From positions 62,001 to 126,000 of the forward strand of contig NZ_JAEMGS010000004.1 of NCBI RefSeq assembly GCF_017309075.1: a stretch of DNA of 64,000 bases. Reading direction: 5' to 3'. Of the stretch, positions 9,347 to 18,304 are shown in pieces. The notes below the pieces were generated by a model. That model did no database searches. It saw nothing but the letters and a program-made list of their open reading frames with translations, and had not been told where the DNA came from. Numbering within the stretch: the stretch's first letter is position 1; the number at the start of each line of letters is the position of its first letter. The position numbers were made by a program, and so were the translations under genes. The DNA comes from Motiliproteus sp. SC1-56. GTDB lineage: Bacteria > Pseudomonadota > Gammaproteobacteria > Pseudomonadales > Balneatricaceae.

Positions 9347-9931
9347 TCAGCTCCAGTAGAGCCGCTTATCCGATGCCACGCCGGCCAGGGGAATGTCCCA
9401 GCTGGCCAGCTGTAACGAAGCCACCTTCTGGCATTCATGGGCCAGCCCCAATAGCAACGGGCTGCGCCGATGGGGTTGGCGCCGTTTGAAGGCAAACGAG
9501 CGGTCGTAGAACCCCCCACCCATGCCCAACCGGCCCCCTTTTTCATCAAAGGCCACCAGCGGCAGCAACACCAGATCCAGCGACCAGGCCGGCACCCTCG
9601 GATTGAGGGTGCCGTGCGGCTCCGGTATGCCAAAGCGGTTTCGGATCATTCGGCTGTTCGGCCGGTAGCGGACAAACCAGAGGCGGTTGTGGCGCACCGG
9701 GTGCAGAACCGGCAGGTAGCAATGCTTGCCGGCACGCAACGCCGCCTGCAGCAGGGGTTCGGGGGAAATCTCGCCGTCGTTGGGAAGGTAAAAGGCGATA
9801 CGTCGGCGGCTGAGAAACAGGGGGTGGCGACCCAGCAGGCGCAACAGTCGCTGCGCGGCCTGCTGTTGCTCCAGGCGGGTCAGGCTGCGTCGCTGGGCAC
9901 GGATCTGCTGGCGAAGCTGTTGCCGGTTCAT
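9347..9931 (-). CDS. ygfA: 5-formyltetrahydrofolate cyclo-ligase
   Basis: A 194-residue FAU1/YgfA family protein that converts 5-formyl-THF to 5,10-methenyl-THF with ATP. The ATP/Mg loop GMGGGFYDRSFA lies near residue 140, FYLPNDGEISPEPLL near 47, and the N-terminal basic helix QQIRAQRRSLT is typical. It lies directly downstream of 6S RNA on the same strand, the classic ssrS-ygfA pair of gammaproteobacteria; the ATG is only about 9 bases past the mature 6S 3' end. Confidence 0.95.
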   Translation of the reverse strand: MNRQQLRQQIRAQRRSLTRLEQQQAAQRLLRLLGRHPLFLSRRRIAFYLPNDGEISPEPLLQAALRAGKHCYLPVLHPVRHNRLWFVRYRPNSRMIRNRFGIPEPHGTLNPRVPAWSLDLVLLPLVAFDEKGGRLGMGGGFYDRSFAFKRRQPHRRSPLLLGLAHECQKVASLQLASWDIPLAGVASDKRLYWS

Positions 9932-9939
9932 CGAATCAG

Positions 9940-10121
9940 GAGACTCCCCGCAGTGCCGGTGTCGGCTTTTGGCCCTGAACCCGAAGGTTCAAGTTGGCGG
10001 TTTCCGAGATACCTTAGGCTTTCCGTCTTGCGGACCTGCACATCAGTACCCGCTGGAAACCTCCGTGGTGGTGATTATCGGCTCGAGGGACAACACCGAC
10101 TGCCGCACACCTCAGGGAGTG
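9940..10121 (-). ncRNA. ssrS: 6S RNA
   Basis: About 182 bases between zapA and ygfA, the conserved ssrS position. Read on the minus strand it shows the GAGCCGATA element that follows the 5' arm in gammaproteobacterial 6S RNA, the AACCTTCGGGTT stem-loop, and a 3' arm ending GCGGGGAGTCTCC. The ends pair: CTCCC with GGGGAG, GCAGT with ACTGC, CGGTGT with ACACCG, leaving the central open bubble that mimics an open promoter. 6S RNA binds sigma-70 RNA polymerase and lowers transcription in stationary phase. The ends are estimated from the promoter and the closing stem. Confidence 0.9.
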
Positions 10122-10127
10122 TTCCCA

Positions 10128-10133
10128 ATTATA
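10128..10133 (-). promoter_or_regulatory. ssrS: -10 box of the 6S RNA promoter
   Basis: TATAAT on the minus strand, preceded by GG, with the expected start about 7 bases downstream at 10121. The sequence just after it (TGGGAACA) leads straight into the 5' arm of 6S RNA. Confidence 0.7.
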
Positions 10134-10179
10134 CCCGTTGGCTACCGGATGTCAGGTCTTGAAAATTCGTCGATCTGTG

Positions 10180-10497
10180 TTAGTCACGGCCCTGCCCGTT
10201 GCCTTCAGCGGGTGGGGCAAGCACCTTCTCCATGCTCTCGCAGAGGCGTTGGCAGCGCTGTTCCATTTCCCTCAGCCGGGTGCTGGTGTCAAGGTAGTCA
10301 TGGGACAGGTTGAGGGCCGCCATTACCGCGATGCGCTCGAGGCCGAATACCTTCCCCGACTTTTTGATTTCCTGCATGGTGCGGTTGAGCAGGCGGGCAG
10401 CCTCTCGCAGCTCCTCGCGTTTCTCTTCCGGGCAGGCGATCAGAAACTCTTTTTCCAGCAGGGTAATGGCGACGTTCTGATCTTCTCTTGGCTGCAT
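10180..10497 (-). CDS. zapA: Cell division protein ZapA
   Basis: A 105-residue ZapA, which bundles FtsZ filaments at the division ring. The N-terminal globular part contains VAITLLEKEFLIACPEEKRE, and the central VFGLERIAVMAALNLSHDY is the family signature. The C-terminal third is a coiled coil for tetramer formation (TRLREMEQRCQRLCESME). Its ATG overlaps the stop of the preceding TIGR02449 gene as TGATG. The same order, TIGR02449-zapA-ssrS-ygfA, is common in pseudomonads. Confidence 0.95.
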   Translation of the reverse strand: MQPREDQNVAITLLEKEFLIACPEEKREELREAARLLNRTMQEIKKSGKVFGLERIAVMAALNLSHDYLDTSTRLREMEQRCQRLCESMEKVLAPPAEGNGQGRD

Positions 10498-10703
10498 CAA
10501 TTTTGCTCCATCGCCTTGAGTCGGTTGATCATCGCCTCGACCTTGCCCCGGGTGGCTTCCTGGGTCTGAATGAGCTGCGCCCGCTCGCTTTTCCAGGCCG
10601 CTTCTCTCTGGCGCAACAGACGGTTTTCCTTCTGCAGCTGCTGATACTCCGCGACCAGGCGCTCGATCTGCTGCTCCAGGTGGTTGAAAGTTTGGTCCGC
10701 CAT
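10497..10703 (-). CDS. TIGR02449 family coiled-coil protein (ZapB-like position)
   Basis: A 68-residue protein that is nearly all coiled coil with a heptad pattern (FNHLEQQIERLVAEYQQLQK). It precedes zapA with a TGATG overlap and forms a two-gene operon with it. The family is conserved in this place in gammaproteobacteria; its length and shape resemble the division factor ZapB, but a role at the division ring is inferred from position only. Confidence 0.88.
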   Translation of the reverse strand: MADQTFNHLEQQIERLVAEYQQLQKENRLLRQREAAWKSERAQLIQTQEATRGKVEAMINRLKAMEQN

Positions 10704-10882
10704 TGCCCTCGGGATCCTCCATGCTAAACGAATTCAACTATATAAGGGGGTGCTACACCGGTCAATGAACACCCTGATTCAGGGCGTCCGCGCGTGGTTC
10801 TGCTGCGGCTGAAATGCTAGGATCAACGCCTCTGTTTTACCCAGGCCCGGCGCATGGCGCCCGGCCGCTGCGAGAGAGCAAC

Positions 10883-11476
10883 GTGAGTAAAGAACTGTCC
10901 GACCTGGAGTTGCCCGGTTTCGATGACCTGGCCGATGATTTTGTTCGCCACGGGGCCCTGGGCTCCCCCGCTGAGCTGCACGGGTACTTGTGTGGTCAGC
11001 TCAGTGCCGGCCAGCGACTCAGTGCCGAGGGCTGGCTGGGGCACGCCCTGGAGCTGATTGGCGTCGAGGAGGCGCCCAGCGAGGAGATGAGCGAGGACCT
11101 GCGCCAGCTCTATGCCCTCAGCTTGTCTCAGTTCGAGGGGGACAGCTTCGACTTCGCCCTGCTGCTTCCCGAGGAGAACTGCTCCCTGGCCCAGCGGGCG
11201 CAAAGCCTGGGTCACTGGTGCCACGGCTTCCTGAGCGGGTTTAGCCTGGCAGGGGGCAAGCTGGATAAGGACCTGAGCGCCGAGGCTCAGGACGCGATGC
11301 AGGACTTTGCCCAAATCGCCCAGATCAGCGCCGATGAAGAGGGCGGCGAAGAAAACGAGGCCGACTTTATGGAGGTCCACGAGTACGTGCGCATGGCCGC
11401 CCTGCTGGTCTTTTCCGAGTGTAACCGGGTGCCCGGCGGCGACCAGGCGCTCCCCCCCGGCACCCCGCTTCATTGA
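10883..11476 (+). CDS. ygfB: UPF0149 family protein YgfB
   Basis: A 197-residue protein of the YgfB/YecA family; no reaction is established for the family, although YgfB in Pseudomonas affects AmpDh3/ampC regulation. Conserved patches are ELHGYLCGQLSAG near the N-terminus, HWCHGFLSGF near residue 117 and EVHEYVRMAALLVF near the C-terminus. The GTG at 10883 fits the usual length and has GAGAG upstream; an upstream ATG at 10814 would add 23 residues unlike the family. It is the first gene before pepP-ubiH-ubiI, with a 1-3 base gap or overlap logic typical of an operon. Confidence 0.9.
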   Translation: MSKELSDLELPGFDDLADDFVRHGALGSPAELHGYLCGQLSAGQRLSAEGWLGHALELIGVEEAPSEEMSEDLRQLYALSLSQFEGDSFDFALLLPEENCSLAQRAQSLGHWCHGFLSGFSLAGGKLDKDLSAEAQDAMQDFAQIAQISADEEGGEENEADFMEVHEYVRMAALLVFSECNRVPGGDQALPPGTPLH

Positions 11477-11487
11477 GGAGGCTCATT

Positions 11488-12810
11488 TTGTCGACTCTGT
11501 CTGACCGCGAGTATGCCCAGCGCCGTCAGCGCCTGATGGGGGCGGTGGAGGCGGACGCGGTGCTGCTGGTGCCCGCCGCCACCCTCAAGTATCGCAACCG
11601 CGACGCTGAGTACGGGTTCCGCCAGAACAGCGACTTTCTTTACCTCACAGGCTTTAATGAGCCGGACGCGTTGCTGGTGCTGTTGCCTGGGAAGAGCGGC
11701 GGGGAGGTGGTGCTTTTCTGCCAGCCCCGCGATCCGGAAAAGGAGGTCTGGACCGGCTATCGCCCGGGTCCCGAGGGGGCGATGCAGCGGTTCGGAATGG
11801 ATCGGGCCTTCTCCCTGGAGCAGCTCGACGACGAGCTGCCGCAGCTGCTGCAGGGACGCTCACGGATTTATTGCCCGCTGGCAGATGAGACGCTGCAGGG
11901 GCGTCTGGCTGGCTGGCGGCAGCGCCTCATGCAGCGCTGCCGGGACGCCCAGCAGGTGCCGCAACAGTTGCAGGAGCTGGGCGGGCCGCTGCACGAACTG
12001 CGTCTGTTCAAAACGGCGGCGGAGCAGGCATTGATACGGGCCAGCGGCGAACTCAGCGCCCAGGCTCACTGCCGGGCCATGCGTGCCTGCCGGCCCGGTC
12101 TTTACGAGTACCAGTTGGAGGCGGAGATTCACCACCAGTTCGCCATGGGCGGAAGCCGCGTCCCCGCGTACGGCACCATCGTGGGCAGCGGCGCCAACGG
12201 CTGTATTCTGCACTACACCCAGAACCAGGACCGGCTCGAGGCGGGGGAGCTGGTGCTGATCGACGCCGGCGCAGAGCTCGAGGGCTATGCCGGCGACATT
12301 ACCCGCACCTTCCCGGTCAACGGCCGGTTCAGCGACCGCCAGCGGGCCCTCTATGAAGTGGTGCTGGCGGCCCAGGAGGCGGCCATCGCGGCGGTGCAGC
12401 CGGGGAATTCCTTCAACGCGCCCCACGAGGCGGCGGTGGCCGTGCTGACCGAGGGGCTGGTGCGCCTGGGCCTGCTTGAGGGCGAGGTGGACGCATTGCT
12501 CGCCGAGGAGGCCTACACCGCGTTTTATATTCATCGCACCAGTCACTGGCTGGGTCTCGATGTGCATGACGTGGGGGCCTACCGGCGGGACGGCCAATGG
12601 CGCAACCTGGAGCCGGGGATGGTGCTGACCATCGAGCCGGGTCTGTATATCGCCCCCGACGACGAGCGCGTGGACCCCGCCTGGCGGGGGATGGGCATCC
12701 GTATCGAGGACGATCTGCTGGTGACCGGAAGCGGACACGAAGTACTCACGGCCGGTGTCCCCAAAGCGGTTGCAGCCATCGAGGCGTTGATGGCGGAGGG
12801 GCGCGCGTGA
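11488..12810 (+). CDS. pepP: Xaa-Pro aminopeptidase P
   Basis: A 440-residue metallopeptidase that removes the N-terminal residue from peptides with proline second. An AMP_N domain (about 1-130) precedes the pita-bread catalytic domain. Dinuclear metal ligands are visible in order: both Asp in DAGAELEGYAGDITRTF, His in HRTSHWLGLDVHDVG, Glu in TIEPGLYI and Glu in GIRIEDDLLVT. TTG at 11488 was chosen because TGAGGAGG lies 6-7 bases before it and the family start matches. Its stop overlaps the ubiH GTG. Confidence 0.95.
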   Translation: MSTLSDREYAQRRQRLMGAVEADAVLLVPAATLKYRNRDAEYGFRQNSDFLYLTGFNEPDALLVLLPGKSGGEVVLFCQPRDPEKEVWTGYRPGPEGAMQRFGMDRAFSLEQLDDELPQLLQGRSRIYCPLADETLQGRLAGWRQRLMQRCRDAQQVPQQLQELGGPLHELRLFKTAAEQALIRASGELSAQAHCRAMRACRPGLYEYQLEAEIHHQFAMGGSRVPAYGTIVGSGANGCILHYTQNQDRLEAGELVLIDAGAELEGYAGDITRTFPVNGRFSDRQRALYEVVLAAQEAAIAAVQPGNSFNAPHEAAVAVLTEGLVRLGLLEGEVDALLAEEAYTAFYIHRTSHWLGLDVHDVGAYRRDGQWRNLEPGMVLTIEPGLYIAPDDERVDPAWRGMGIRIEDDLLVTGSGHEVLTAGVPKAVAAIEALMAEGRA

Positions 12811-14063
12811 GCCGGCATTTTGATGTCGCCATCATCGGCGGAGGCATGGTGGGCGCCAGCCTCGCCCTGGCGCTTGCCCAGGGGCGGGAGCACCCCCTGC
12901 GGGTGGCTGTGTTCGAGGCCTTTCCGCTCCCCGCAAGCCAATCCGTGGATCTCAACCCCAGCTATGACGCCCGCTCCACGGCGCTGGCCTGGGGCAGTGC
13001 CGAGATCCTGCAGGGGCTGGGAGTCTGGGAAGCCCTGCAGCCGGGGGCGAGTGCCATCAACCAGATTCAGGTGTCGGACCGCGGCCATTTTGGCTCCACC
13101 CGTCTGCGGGCGCGGGAAGCACAGGTCCCGGCGCTCGGCTATGTGGTCGAGAACCGCTGGTTGGGCAAGGTCCTGATGGCGCGGCTGGAGCAAACGGAAG
13201 GGGTTGAGCTGATCTGCCCGGCCGAGGTTTTGCGCGCCCATGCCGAGGAGACCGGCATGGGTTTCGTGGTGGATCGCGACGGCACCGCAGAAGCCTACAG
13301 CGCCGACCTGCTGGTGGTCGCCGACGGCGGCCGCTCGGCCTTGCGTGAGCAGTTGGGTATCGACTACCGCGCGAGCGATTACGAGCAGTGCGCCATCATC
13401 GCCAACCTGAGCCCCAGCCGGCCCCACCAGGGGATTGCCTATGAGCGCTTTACGGCGGCAGGCCCCATGGCCCTGCTGCCGCTGAACGATGCCACGCCGG
13501 GCCAGCCCCGGGCGGCCCTGATCTGGAGCCTGCCGCTGGAGCAGGCCGACGAAGCCTTGGGCTGGAGTGACGCAGCCTTTCTTGAGCAGTTGCAGGAGGC
13601 CTTTGGTTACCGTGCAGGGCAGTTCCTGCACGTGGGCGAGCGCCACAGTTATCCCCTGCGGCTGGTGCGGGTGCGCGAACAGTACCGCCGTGGTCTGGTG
13701 GTGCTGGGCAACGCCGCTCACACCCTGCACCCGATTGCCGGCCAGGGCTTTAACCTGGCCCTGCGCGGGGCCATGGCATTGGCTGAAGAGGTACAGGCGG
13801 CTGCGGCGGCGGGAGAGCCTTTGGGCGGGTTACCGTTGCTGCGCCGTTTCGAGCACCGGGTCGCCTGGGATCAGGAGAAGACCATTGGTTTCAGCGACCG
13901 TGTCACGCGGCTGTTTTCAAATGGCCAGCCGCCGCTGGTGGTGGCCCGCAACCTAGGACTTCTGGCCCTGGATGTACTGCCACCGTTAAAGCGGGCATTC
14001 GCGCTCAGCGCCATGGGGCTGGATGTCCCCGCCCCCCGCCTTGCCTCGCACAGAGAGGAGTAA
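12807..14063 (+). CDS. ubiH: UbiH, FAD-dependent 2-octaprenyl-6-methoxyphenol hydroxylase
   Basis: A 418-residue flavin monooxygenase of aerobic ubiquinone synthesis (C1 hydroxylation). The FAD motif IIGGGMVGASLALAL is at the N-terminus, DARSTALAWGSAEIL follows, the DG motif is VVADGGRSALRE, and the second FAD motif is VLGNAAHTLHPIAGQGFNL. The GN in place of GD in that motif is characteristic of UbiH and separates it from UbiI next door. GTG at 12807 overlaps the pepP stop (GTGA). pepP-ubiH-ubiI is a well-known operon. Confidence 0.95.
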   Translation: MSRHFDVAIIGGGMVGASLALALAQGREHPLRVAVFEAFPLPASQSVDLNPSYDARSTALAWGSAEILQGLGVWEALQPGASAINQIQVSDRGHFGSTRLRAREAQVPALGYVVENRWLGKVLMARLEQTEGVELICPAEVLRAHAEETGMGFVVDRDGTAEAYSADLLVVADGGRSALREQLGIDYRASDYEQCAIIANLSPSRPHQGIAYERFTAAGPMALLPLNDATPGQPRAALIWSLPLEQADEALGWSDAAFLEQLQEAFGYRAGQFLHVGERHSYPLRLVRVREQYRRGLVVLGNAAHTLHPIAGQGFNLALRGAMALAEEVQAAAAAGEPLGGLPLLRRFEHRVAWDQEKTIGFSDRVTRLFSNGQPPLVVARNLGLLALDVLPPLKRAFALSAMGLDVPAPRLASHREE

Positions 14064-14069
14064 GACGCC

Positions 14070-15320
14070 ATGCAACAGACAGATATCGCGATCGTCGGCG
14101 GTGGCATGGTGGGCCTGACCCTGGCCTGTGCCCTGGGTGACAGCGGCCTGGAGGTGGTGGTGGCCGACCCCCAGACTCCGCCGGCCACCGAAGCCCCCCT
14201 GGGAGAGAGTGCCTACGATGCCCGGGTCAGCGCCCTGACCGCCGCCTCGGAACAGATCCTTCGCAACCTGGGCGCCTGGGAAACCATGGCCGCGCTGCGG
14301 GTCTGCCCCTACCGGGAGATGGAGGTCTGGGACGGTGAAGGCACCGGACGGCTCCATTTCAGCGCCGCCAGCGTGCACCAGCCGCAGCTGGGCCACATCG
14401 TTGAAAACCGGGTCACCCTGGCCGGCCTGCACAGGGCGTTTCAGCGCCATGACAACCTGAGCTGGCGGGGCGGCGCCGCGCTGGCGGCACTCTCTGTGGC
14501 CGAGAACGGGCGGCGGGTGCTGACCTTTGACGACGGCAGCCAGCTGGCCGCCCGGCTGGTGGTGGCCGCCGACGGCGCCCGTTCTCGTACTCGGGAGCTG
14601 GCGGGACTGCCGGTGCATGCCTGGGACTATCAGCATCATGCCATCGTCGCTACCGTGCGCACGGAACAGCCCCTGCACGCCACCGCCTGGCAGCGCTTTA
14701 CCGAGGACGGTCCGCTGGCGTTCCTGCCCCTGGCGGGCGGCGAAGGGCGAAACGCCTCCATCGTCTGGTCCACCTCCCCGGATCACGCCCGGGAGTTGAT
14801 GGCCCTGGGCGATGCCGCCTTTTGCGCCGAGCTGCAGGACGCTTTTGAACACCGCCTGGGCAGTATTTCCAAGCCCTCCCCCCGGCACTGTTTTCCCCTT
14901 ACTCAGCGTCACGCCCCCAGCTATCTGGCGGAACACCTGGCCCTGGCCGGGGATGCCGCCCACAGCATTCATCCCCTGGCCGGGCAGGGCGTCAACCTCG
15001 GGCTGCTGGATGCCGCGGTCCTGGCCGAGGAGATCCGCGCAGCGCATGAGCTTGGGATCGATTTTGCCGATCCGAGCCGGCTGCGTCGCTACCAGCGTCG
15101 TCGCCAGGGGGATAACCTGCGGATGATGGCGATGATGGCCGCCCTGCGGCACCTGTATGGGCGCGTACCGCCGCCCCTGCAGTGGCTGCGCAACCGCGGC
15201 ATGGGCGCCGTGAACCGGCTCGCCCCGCTCAAGCACTACCTGGCGATGCAGGCCATGGGCCAGCGGCGGGAGTTGCCCGCACTGGCCCGTCCTGAGGCAG
15301 AAGTCGCGGCCAGCGGTTGA
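14070..15320 (+). CDS. ubiI: UbiI (VisC) family FAD-dependent ubiquinone hydroxylase
   Basis: A 416-residue flavin monooxygenase, homologous to UbiH and likely performing C5 hydroxylation of the polyprenylphenol ring. Motifs are IVGGGMVGLTLACAL, DARVSALTAASEQIL, VAADGARSRTRELAGL and LAGDAAHSIHPLAGQGVNL, with the normal GD motif. The ATG follows ubiH by 6 bases. UbiI and UbiF are hard to separate by eye; the position after ubiH favours UbiI. Confidence 0.9.
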   Translation: MQQTDIAIVGGGMVGLTLACALGDSGLEVVVADPQTPPATEAPLGESAYDARVSALTAASEQILRNLGAWETMAALRVCPYREMEVWDGEGTGRLHFSAASVHQPQLGHIVENRVTLAGLHRAFQRHDNLSWRGGAALAALSVAENGRRVLTFDDGSQLAARLVVAADGARSRTRELAGLPVHAWDYQHHAIVATVRTEQPLHATAWQRFTEDGPLAFLPLAGGEGRNASIVWSTSPDHARELMALGDAAFCAELQDAFEHRLGSISKPSPRHCFPLTQRHAPSYLAEHLALAGDAAHSIHPLAGQGVNLGLLDAAVLAEEIRAAHELGIDFADPSRLRRYQRRRQGDNLRMMAMMAALRHLYGRVPPPLQWLRNRGMGAVNRLAPLKHYLAMQAMGQRRELPALARPEAEVAASG

Positions 15321-15394
15321 ATTAGCCCGGCGCTGTCTATACATTCACAACCCTATTTCCGGCCGGCAAGGGTCGACGTCCAGCGAGAACTACC

Positions 15395-16498
15395 ATGGCT
15401 AATAAAACAGCACTCTTTTCTCTCCACTGCCAGATGGGCGGTAAAATGGTTGATTTCGGCGGCTGGGAAATGCCGCTTCACTACGGCTCACAGAAGGCGG
15501 AACACCACGCCGTGCGCGACGAAGCGGGCATGTTCGATGTCTCGCACATGACCGTGGTCGATGTCCGTGGCAGCGACGCCGAAGATTACCTGCGCCGGCT
15601 CCTGGCCAATGACGTGGCGCGCTTGAAAGGCCCCGGCCGCGCGCTTTACACCGCCATGCTGAACGAGGACGGCGGGGTCATCGATGACCTGATCGTCTAC
15701 GCCATGGGCACTCCCGGCTCCACCGGGCAGTGGTACCGCCTGGTGGTCAACTGCGCCACCCGCGAAAAAGACCTGCGCTGGATGGCGGAGCAGGGCGCCC
15801 GTTTCGAGGTGACCCTGACCGAGCGTCCCGAGCTGGCAATGATCGCCGTGCAGGGACCGCGGGCCATTGAGCAGGTCCGCGCCGTGGTCAGCGAGGCCAA
15901 GCAGCGGGCCCTGGCGGATCTGAAGCCTTTCCAGGGCGCCTCTGCCGAAGGCTGGTTCCTGGCCCGCACCGGTTACACCGGTGAAGACGGTCTGGAAATC
16001 ATGCTGCCCGAGGACGAGGCGGCGGGTTTCTGGCAGGCCCTGGCGGATGCCGGCGTCGCTCCTTGCGGGCTAGGGGCGCGGGACACCCTGCGCCTGGAAG
16101 CGGGGCTGAACTTGTACGGCTCCGACATGGATGAGAGCGTCTCTCCTTTGGCCGCCAACATGGCCTGGACGGTCGCCTGGGAACCCGAGGAGCGGGACTT
16201 CATCGGTCGCAAGGCCCTGGAAGCGCAGCGCGCGGCGGGCGATCAGCCCAAGCTGGTGGGTCTGGTCCTTGAAGGACGGGGCGTGCTGCGCGGCGGGCAG
16301 CCGGTCATCGTTGAGGGCGTCGGCGAGGGTGAAATCACCAGCGGCTCCTTCTCTCCGACCCTGGGGCACTCCGTGGCCCTGGCCCGGGTACCCCGCGCGA
16401 CCGGCAGTGAGGCCGAGGTGGAGATCCGCGGCAAGCGGCTGCCGGTGCAGGTGGTCAAACCCTGTTTCGTGCGCCACGGCGAAAAAGTCTATTCTTGA
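15395..16498 (+). CDS. gcvT: Glycine cleavage system T protein (aminomethyltransferase)
   Basis: A 367-residue GcvT, which moves the methylene unit from aminomethyl-lipoyl GcvH to tetrahydrofolate and releases ammonia. Conserved segments are [29 protein letters not shown] (folate-binding Asp), [13 protein letters not shown] and [13 protein letters not shown]. It is followed by gcvH after 60 bases. The 74-base leader before the ATG shows no room or folding for a tandem glycine riboswitch. Confidence 0.97.
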   Translation: MANKTALFSLHCQMGGKMVDFGGWEMPLHYGSQKAEHHAVRDEAGMFDVSHMTVVDVRGSDAEDYLRRLLANDVARLKGPGRALYTAMLNEDGGVIDDLIVYAMGTPGSTGQWYRLVVNCATREKDLRWMAEQGARFEVTLTERPELAMIAVQGPRAIEQVRAVVSEAKQRALADLKPFQGASAEGWFLARTGYTGEDGLEIMLPEDEAAGFWQALADAGVAPCGLGARDTLRLEAGLNLYGSDMDESVSPLAANMAWTVAWEPEERDFIGRKALEAQRAAGDQPKLVGLVLEGRGVLRGGQPVIVEGVGEGEITSGSFSPTLGHSVALARVPRATGSEAEVEIRGKRLPVQVVKPCFVRHGEKVYS

Positions 16499-16558
16499 GA
16501 AACTATACCGGGGCCAGCACACAGCGCCTCGCCTAATTCTGAACATGAGGACAGCACC

Positions 16559-16951
16559 ATGAGCAACATTCCCACCGAGCTGAAGTATGTATCCAGCCAC
16601 GAGTGGATCCGCGACGAAGGCGACGGCACCCTGACCGTGGGCATCACCGATCACGCCCAGGACCTGCTGGGCGACGTGGTCTTTGTCGAGCTGCCCGAGG
16701 TGGGCGCGAGCTACGCCATGGGTGACGACATGGGTGTGGTGGAGTCGGTCAAGGCGGCGTCGGACATCTACGCGCCGATCAGCTGCGAGGTGGTGGCGGT
16801 GAACGAGGCGCTCGAGGACGCACCGGAGACCGTCAACAGCGAGCCCTATACCGACGGCTGGTTCTTCCGGGTCAAGGCCACCGACGCGGCGGAGCTGGAA
16901 AACCTGCTCGACGCCGAGGCTTACGGTGCGCTCTGCGAGGCAGAAGAGTAA
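16559..16951 (+). CDS. gcvH: Glycine cleavage system H protein
   Basis: A 130-residue lipoyl carrier protein that shuttles the aminomethyl group between GcvP, GcvT and the lipoamide dehydrogenase. The lipoylated lysine is Lys65 in [15 protein letters not shown]. The family opening [11 protein letters not shown] and WFFRVKATD near the C-terminus are present. A strong terminator follows at once and the next gene is rlmI, so gcvP is not in this operon and must lie elsewhere. Confidence 0.97.
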   Translation: MSNIPTELKYVSSHEWIRDEGDGTLTVGITDHAQDLLGDVVFVELPEVGASYAMGDDMGVVESVKAASDIYAPISCEVVAVNEALEDAPETVNSEPYTDGWFFRVKATDAAELENLLDAEAYGALCEAEE

Positions 16952-16966
16952 GCCCCAACGCTCACG

Positions 16967-16993
16967 AAAAGGCCGCCCCGGGCGGCCTTTTTC
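16967..16993 (+). terminator. Rho-independent terminator after gcvH
   Basis: AAAAGGCCGCC, loop CCG, GGCGGCC and then a run of T (TTTTTCTTTT), 15 bases past the gcvH stop. Stem and T-run are both strong. Confidence 0.93.
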
Positions 16994-17037
16994 TTTTCAG
17001 CCCCGCCTGGTACGGCGCAACGGCCTCACCGGCGGGC

Positions 17038-17043
17038 TATAAT
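17038..17043 (+). promoter_or_regulatory. rlmI: Candidate -10 box upstream of rlmI
   Basis: TATAAT lies 31 bases before the rlmI ATG, between it and the gcvH terminator. No convincing -35 is visible. Confidence 0.5.
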
Positions 17044-17074
17044 CGCTCCCCTTTTTCAGCTCAGGACGTAGCCC

Positions 17075-18271
17075 ATGTCTCTTCCATCCATCCGCCTCAA
17101 GCCCAAAGCCGACCGGCGCCTGCGCGGCGGCCACCTGTGGATTTACAGCAACGAGGTGGATATTGCCGCCACACCGCTTAAAGGGCTGGCGCCCGGCGAG
17201 CAGGTGGTGGTGGAGCAGGCCGGGGGCAAAGCCCTGGGGGTTGCCTACATCAATCCCAACAACCTGATCTGCGGGCGCCTGGTGAGCCGCGACAGCGGCC
17301 AGCCCCTGGACCGCTCGCTGCTGGTGCACCGGCTGAATCTGGCCCTCTCCCTACGCACCCGCTGCTTCGATAAGCCCTGCTACCGGCTGGTCTTTGGCGA
17401 GAGTGACGGCCTGCCGGGGCTGGTGGTGGACCGCTTCTTCGACGTGCTGGTGGTGCAGATTTCCACGGCGGGCATGGAGCGGTTGAAGGGGGAGATCGTC
17501 GACGCCCTGAACCAGGTCCTGCGCCCCGCGGCCATTCTGCTGCGCAATGACGGGCGGATGCGCGCCGCCGAGGGGCTGGAAAGCTACGTCGAGGCGGCGC
17601 TGGGAGAGGTGCCGGAGACCGTGCCCCTGGAGGAGAACGGTGTGCGCTTTGAGGCCCCGGTGCGCGAGGGCCAGAAGACCGGCTGGTTCTATGACCACCG
17701 GATGAACCGGGCCCGGCTGCAGCACTATGCCAAGGGCAAGCGGGTGCTGGATGTGTTCAGCTATATTGGCGGCTGGGGCGTGCAGGCCGCGGCCGCCGGC
17801 GCTGAACAGGTGCTCTGTGTCGATGGCTCCGAGACGGCGCTTTCCCGGGTGCAGGCCAACGCTGCGTTGAACAATGCCGGCGACCGGGTGGCGACCCTGC
17901 ACGGCGACGCCTTCGAGGCCCTGCGCCAGCTCAAGGCCGATAACGAGCGTTTTGATATCGTGGTGGTCGACCCGCCGGCCTTTATCCAGAAGCGCAAGGA
18001 TATCCGCAATGGCGAGCGCGCCTACGACCGCATCAACCAGCTCGCCATGCGTCTGCTGGCGCGCGACGGCCTGCTGGTATCGGCCTCCTGCTCGATGCAT
18101 CTGGGGCGGGACCGGCTGGTGGACATTCTGCGGGCGGGCAGCCGCCAGCTGGACCGCCAGGGGCAGATCCTCGAGCAGGGGCACCAGGGGCCGGACCACC
18201 CGGTGCACCCGGCGATTCCTGAAACCGACTATCTTAAAGCGATGTTTATGCGGGTGCTGGCCAACGGCTAA
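17075..18271 (+). CDS. rlmI: 23S rRNA (cytosine-C5)-methyltransferase RlmI-type
   Basis: A 398-residue protein: an N-terminal PUA RNA-binding domain (about 1-85), an RlmI-like middle region, and a SAM-dependent methyltransferase domain. Motif I is DVFSYIGGWGVQAAAAGA, motif IV VVVDPPAFIQKRKD, and the catalytic cysteine sits in SASCSMHL near residue 342. In E. coli RlmI methylates C1962 of 23S rRNA; the match in domains and length makes the same target likely. It stands as its own unit after the gcvH terminator, with the tas gene 33 bases downstream. Confidence 0.92.
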   Translation: MSLPSIRLKPKADRRLRGGHLWIYSNEVDIAATPLKGLAPGEQVVVEQAGGKALGVAYINPNNLICGRLVSRDSGQPLDRSLLVHRLNLALSLRTRCFDKPCYRLVFGESDGLPGLVVDRFFDVLVVQISTAGMERLKGEIVDALNQVLRPAAILLRNDGRMRAAEGLESYVEAALGEVPETVPLEENGVRFEAPVREGQKTGWFYDHRMNRARLQHYAKGKRVLDVFSYIGGWGVQAAAAGAEQVLCVDGSETALSRVQANAALNNAGDRVATLHGDAFEALRQLKADNERFDIVVVDPPAFIQKRKDIRNGERAYDRINQLAMRLLARDGLLVSASCSMHLGRDRLVDILRAGSRQLDRQGQILEQGHQGPDHPVHPAIPETDYLKAMFMRVLANG

Positions 18272-18304
18272 GACCCGCGGGGCTTTTCAGCGGGAGGTGA
18301 CGTG

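Noticed and set aside
13986-15344. 452-codon open frame on the minus strand
   Set aside because: Antisense shadow of ubiI; composition is Gly/Gln/His-rich with no family signature.
15321-15394. Glycine riboswitch before gcvT
   Set aside because: Only 74 bases separate ubiI and gcvT and no glycine-aptamer core is visible.
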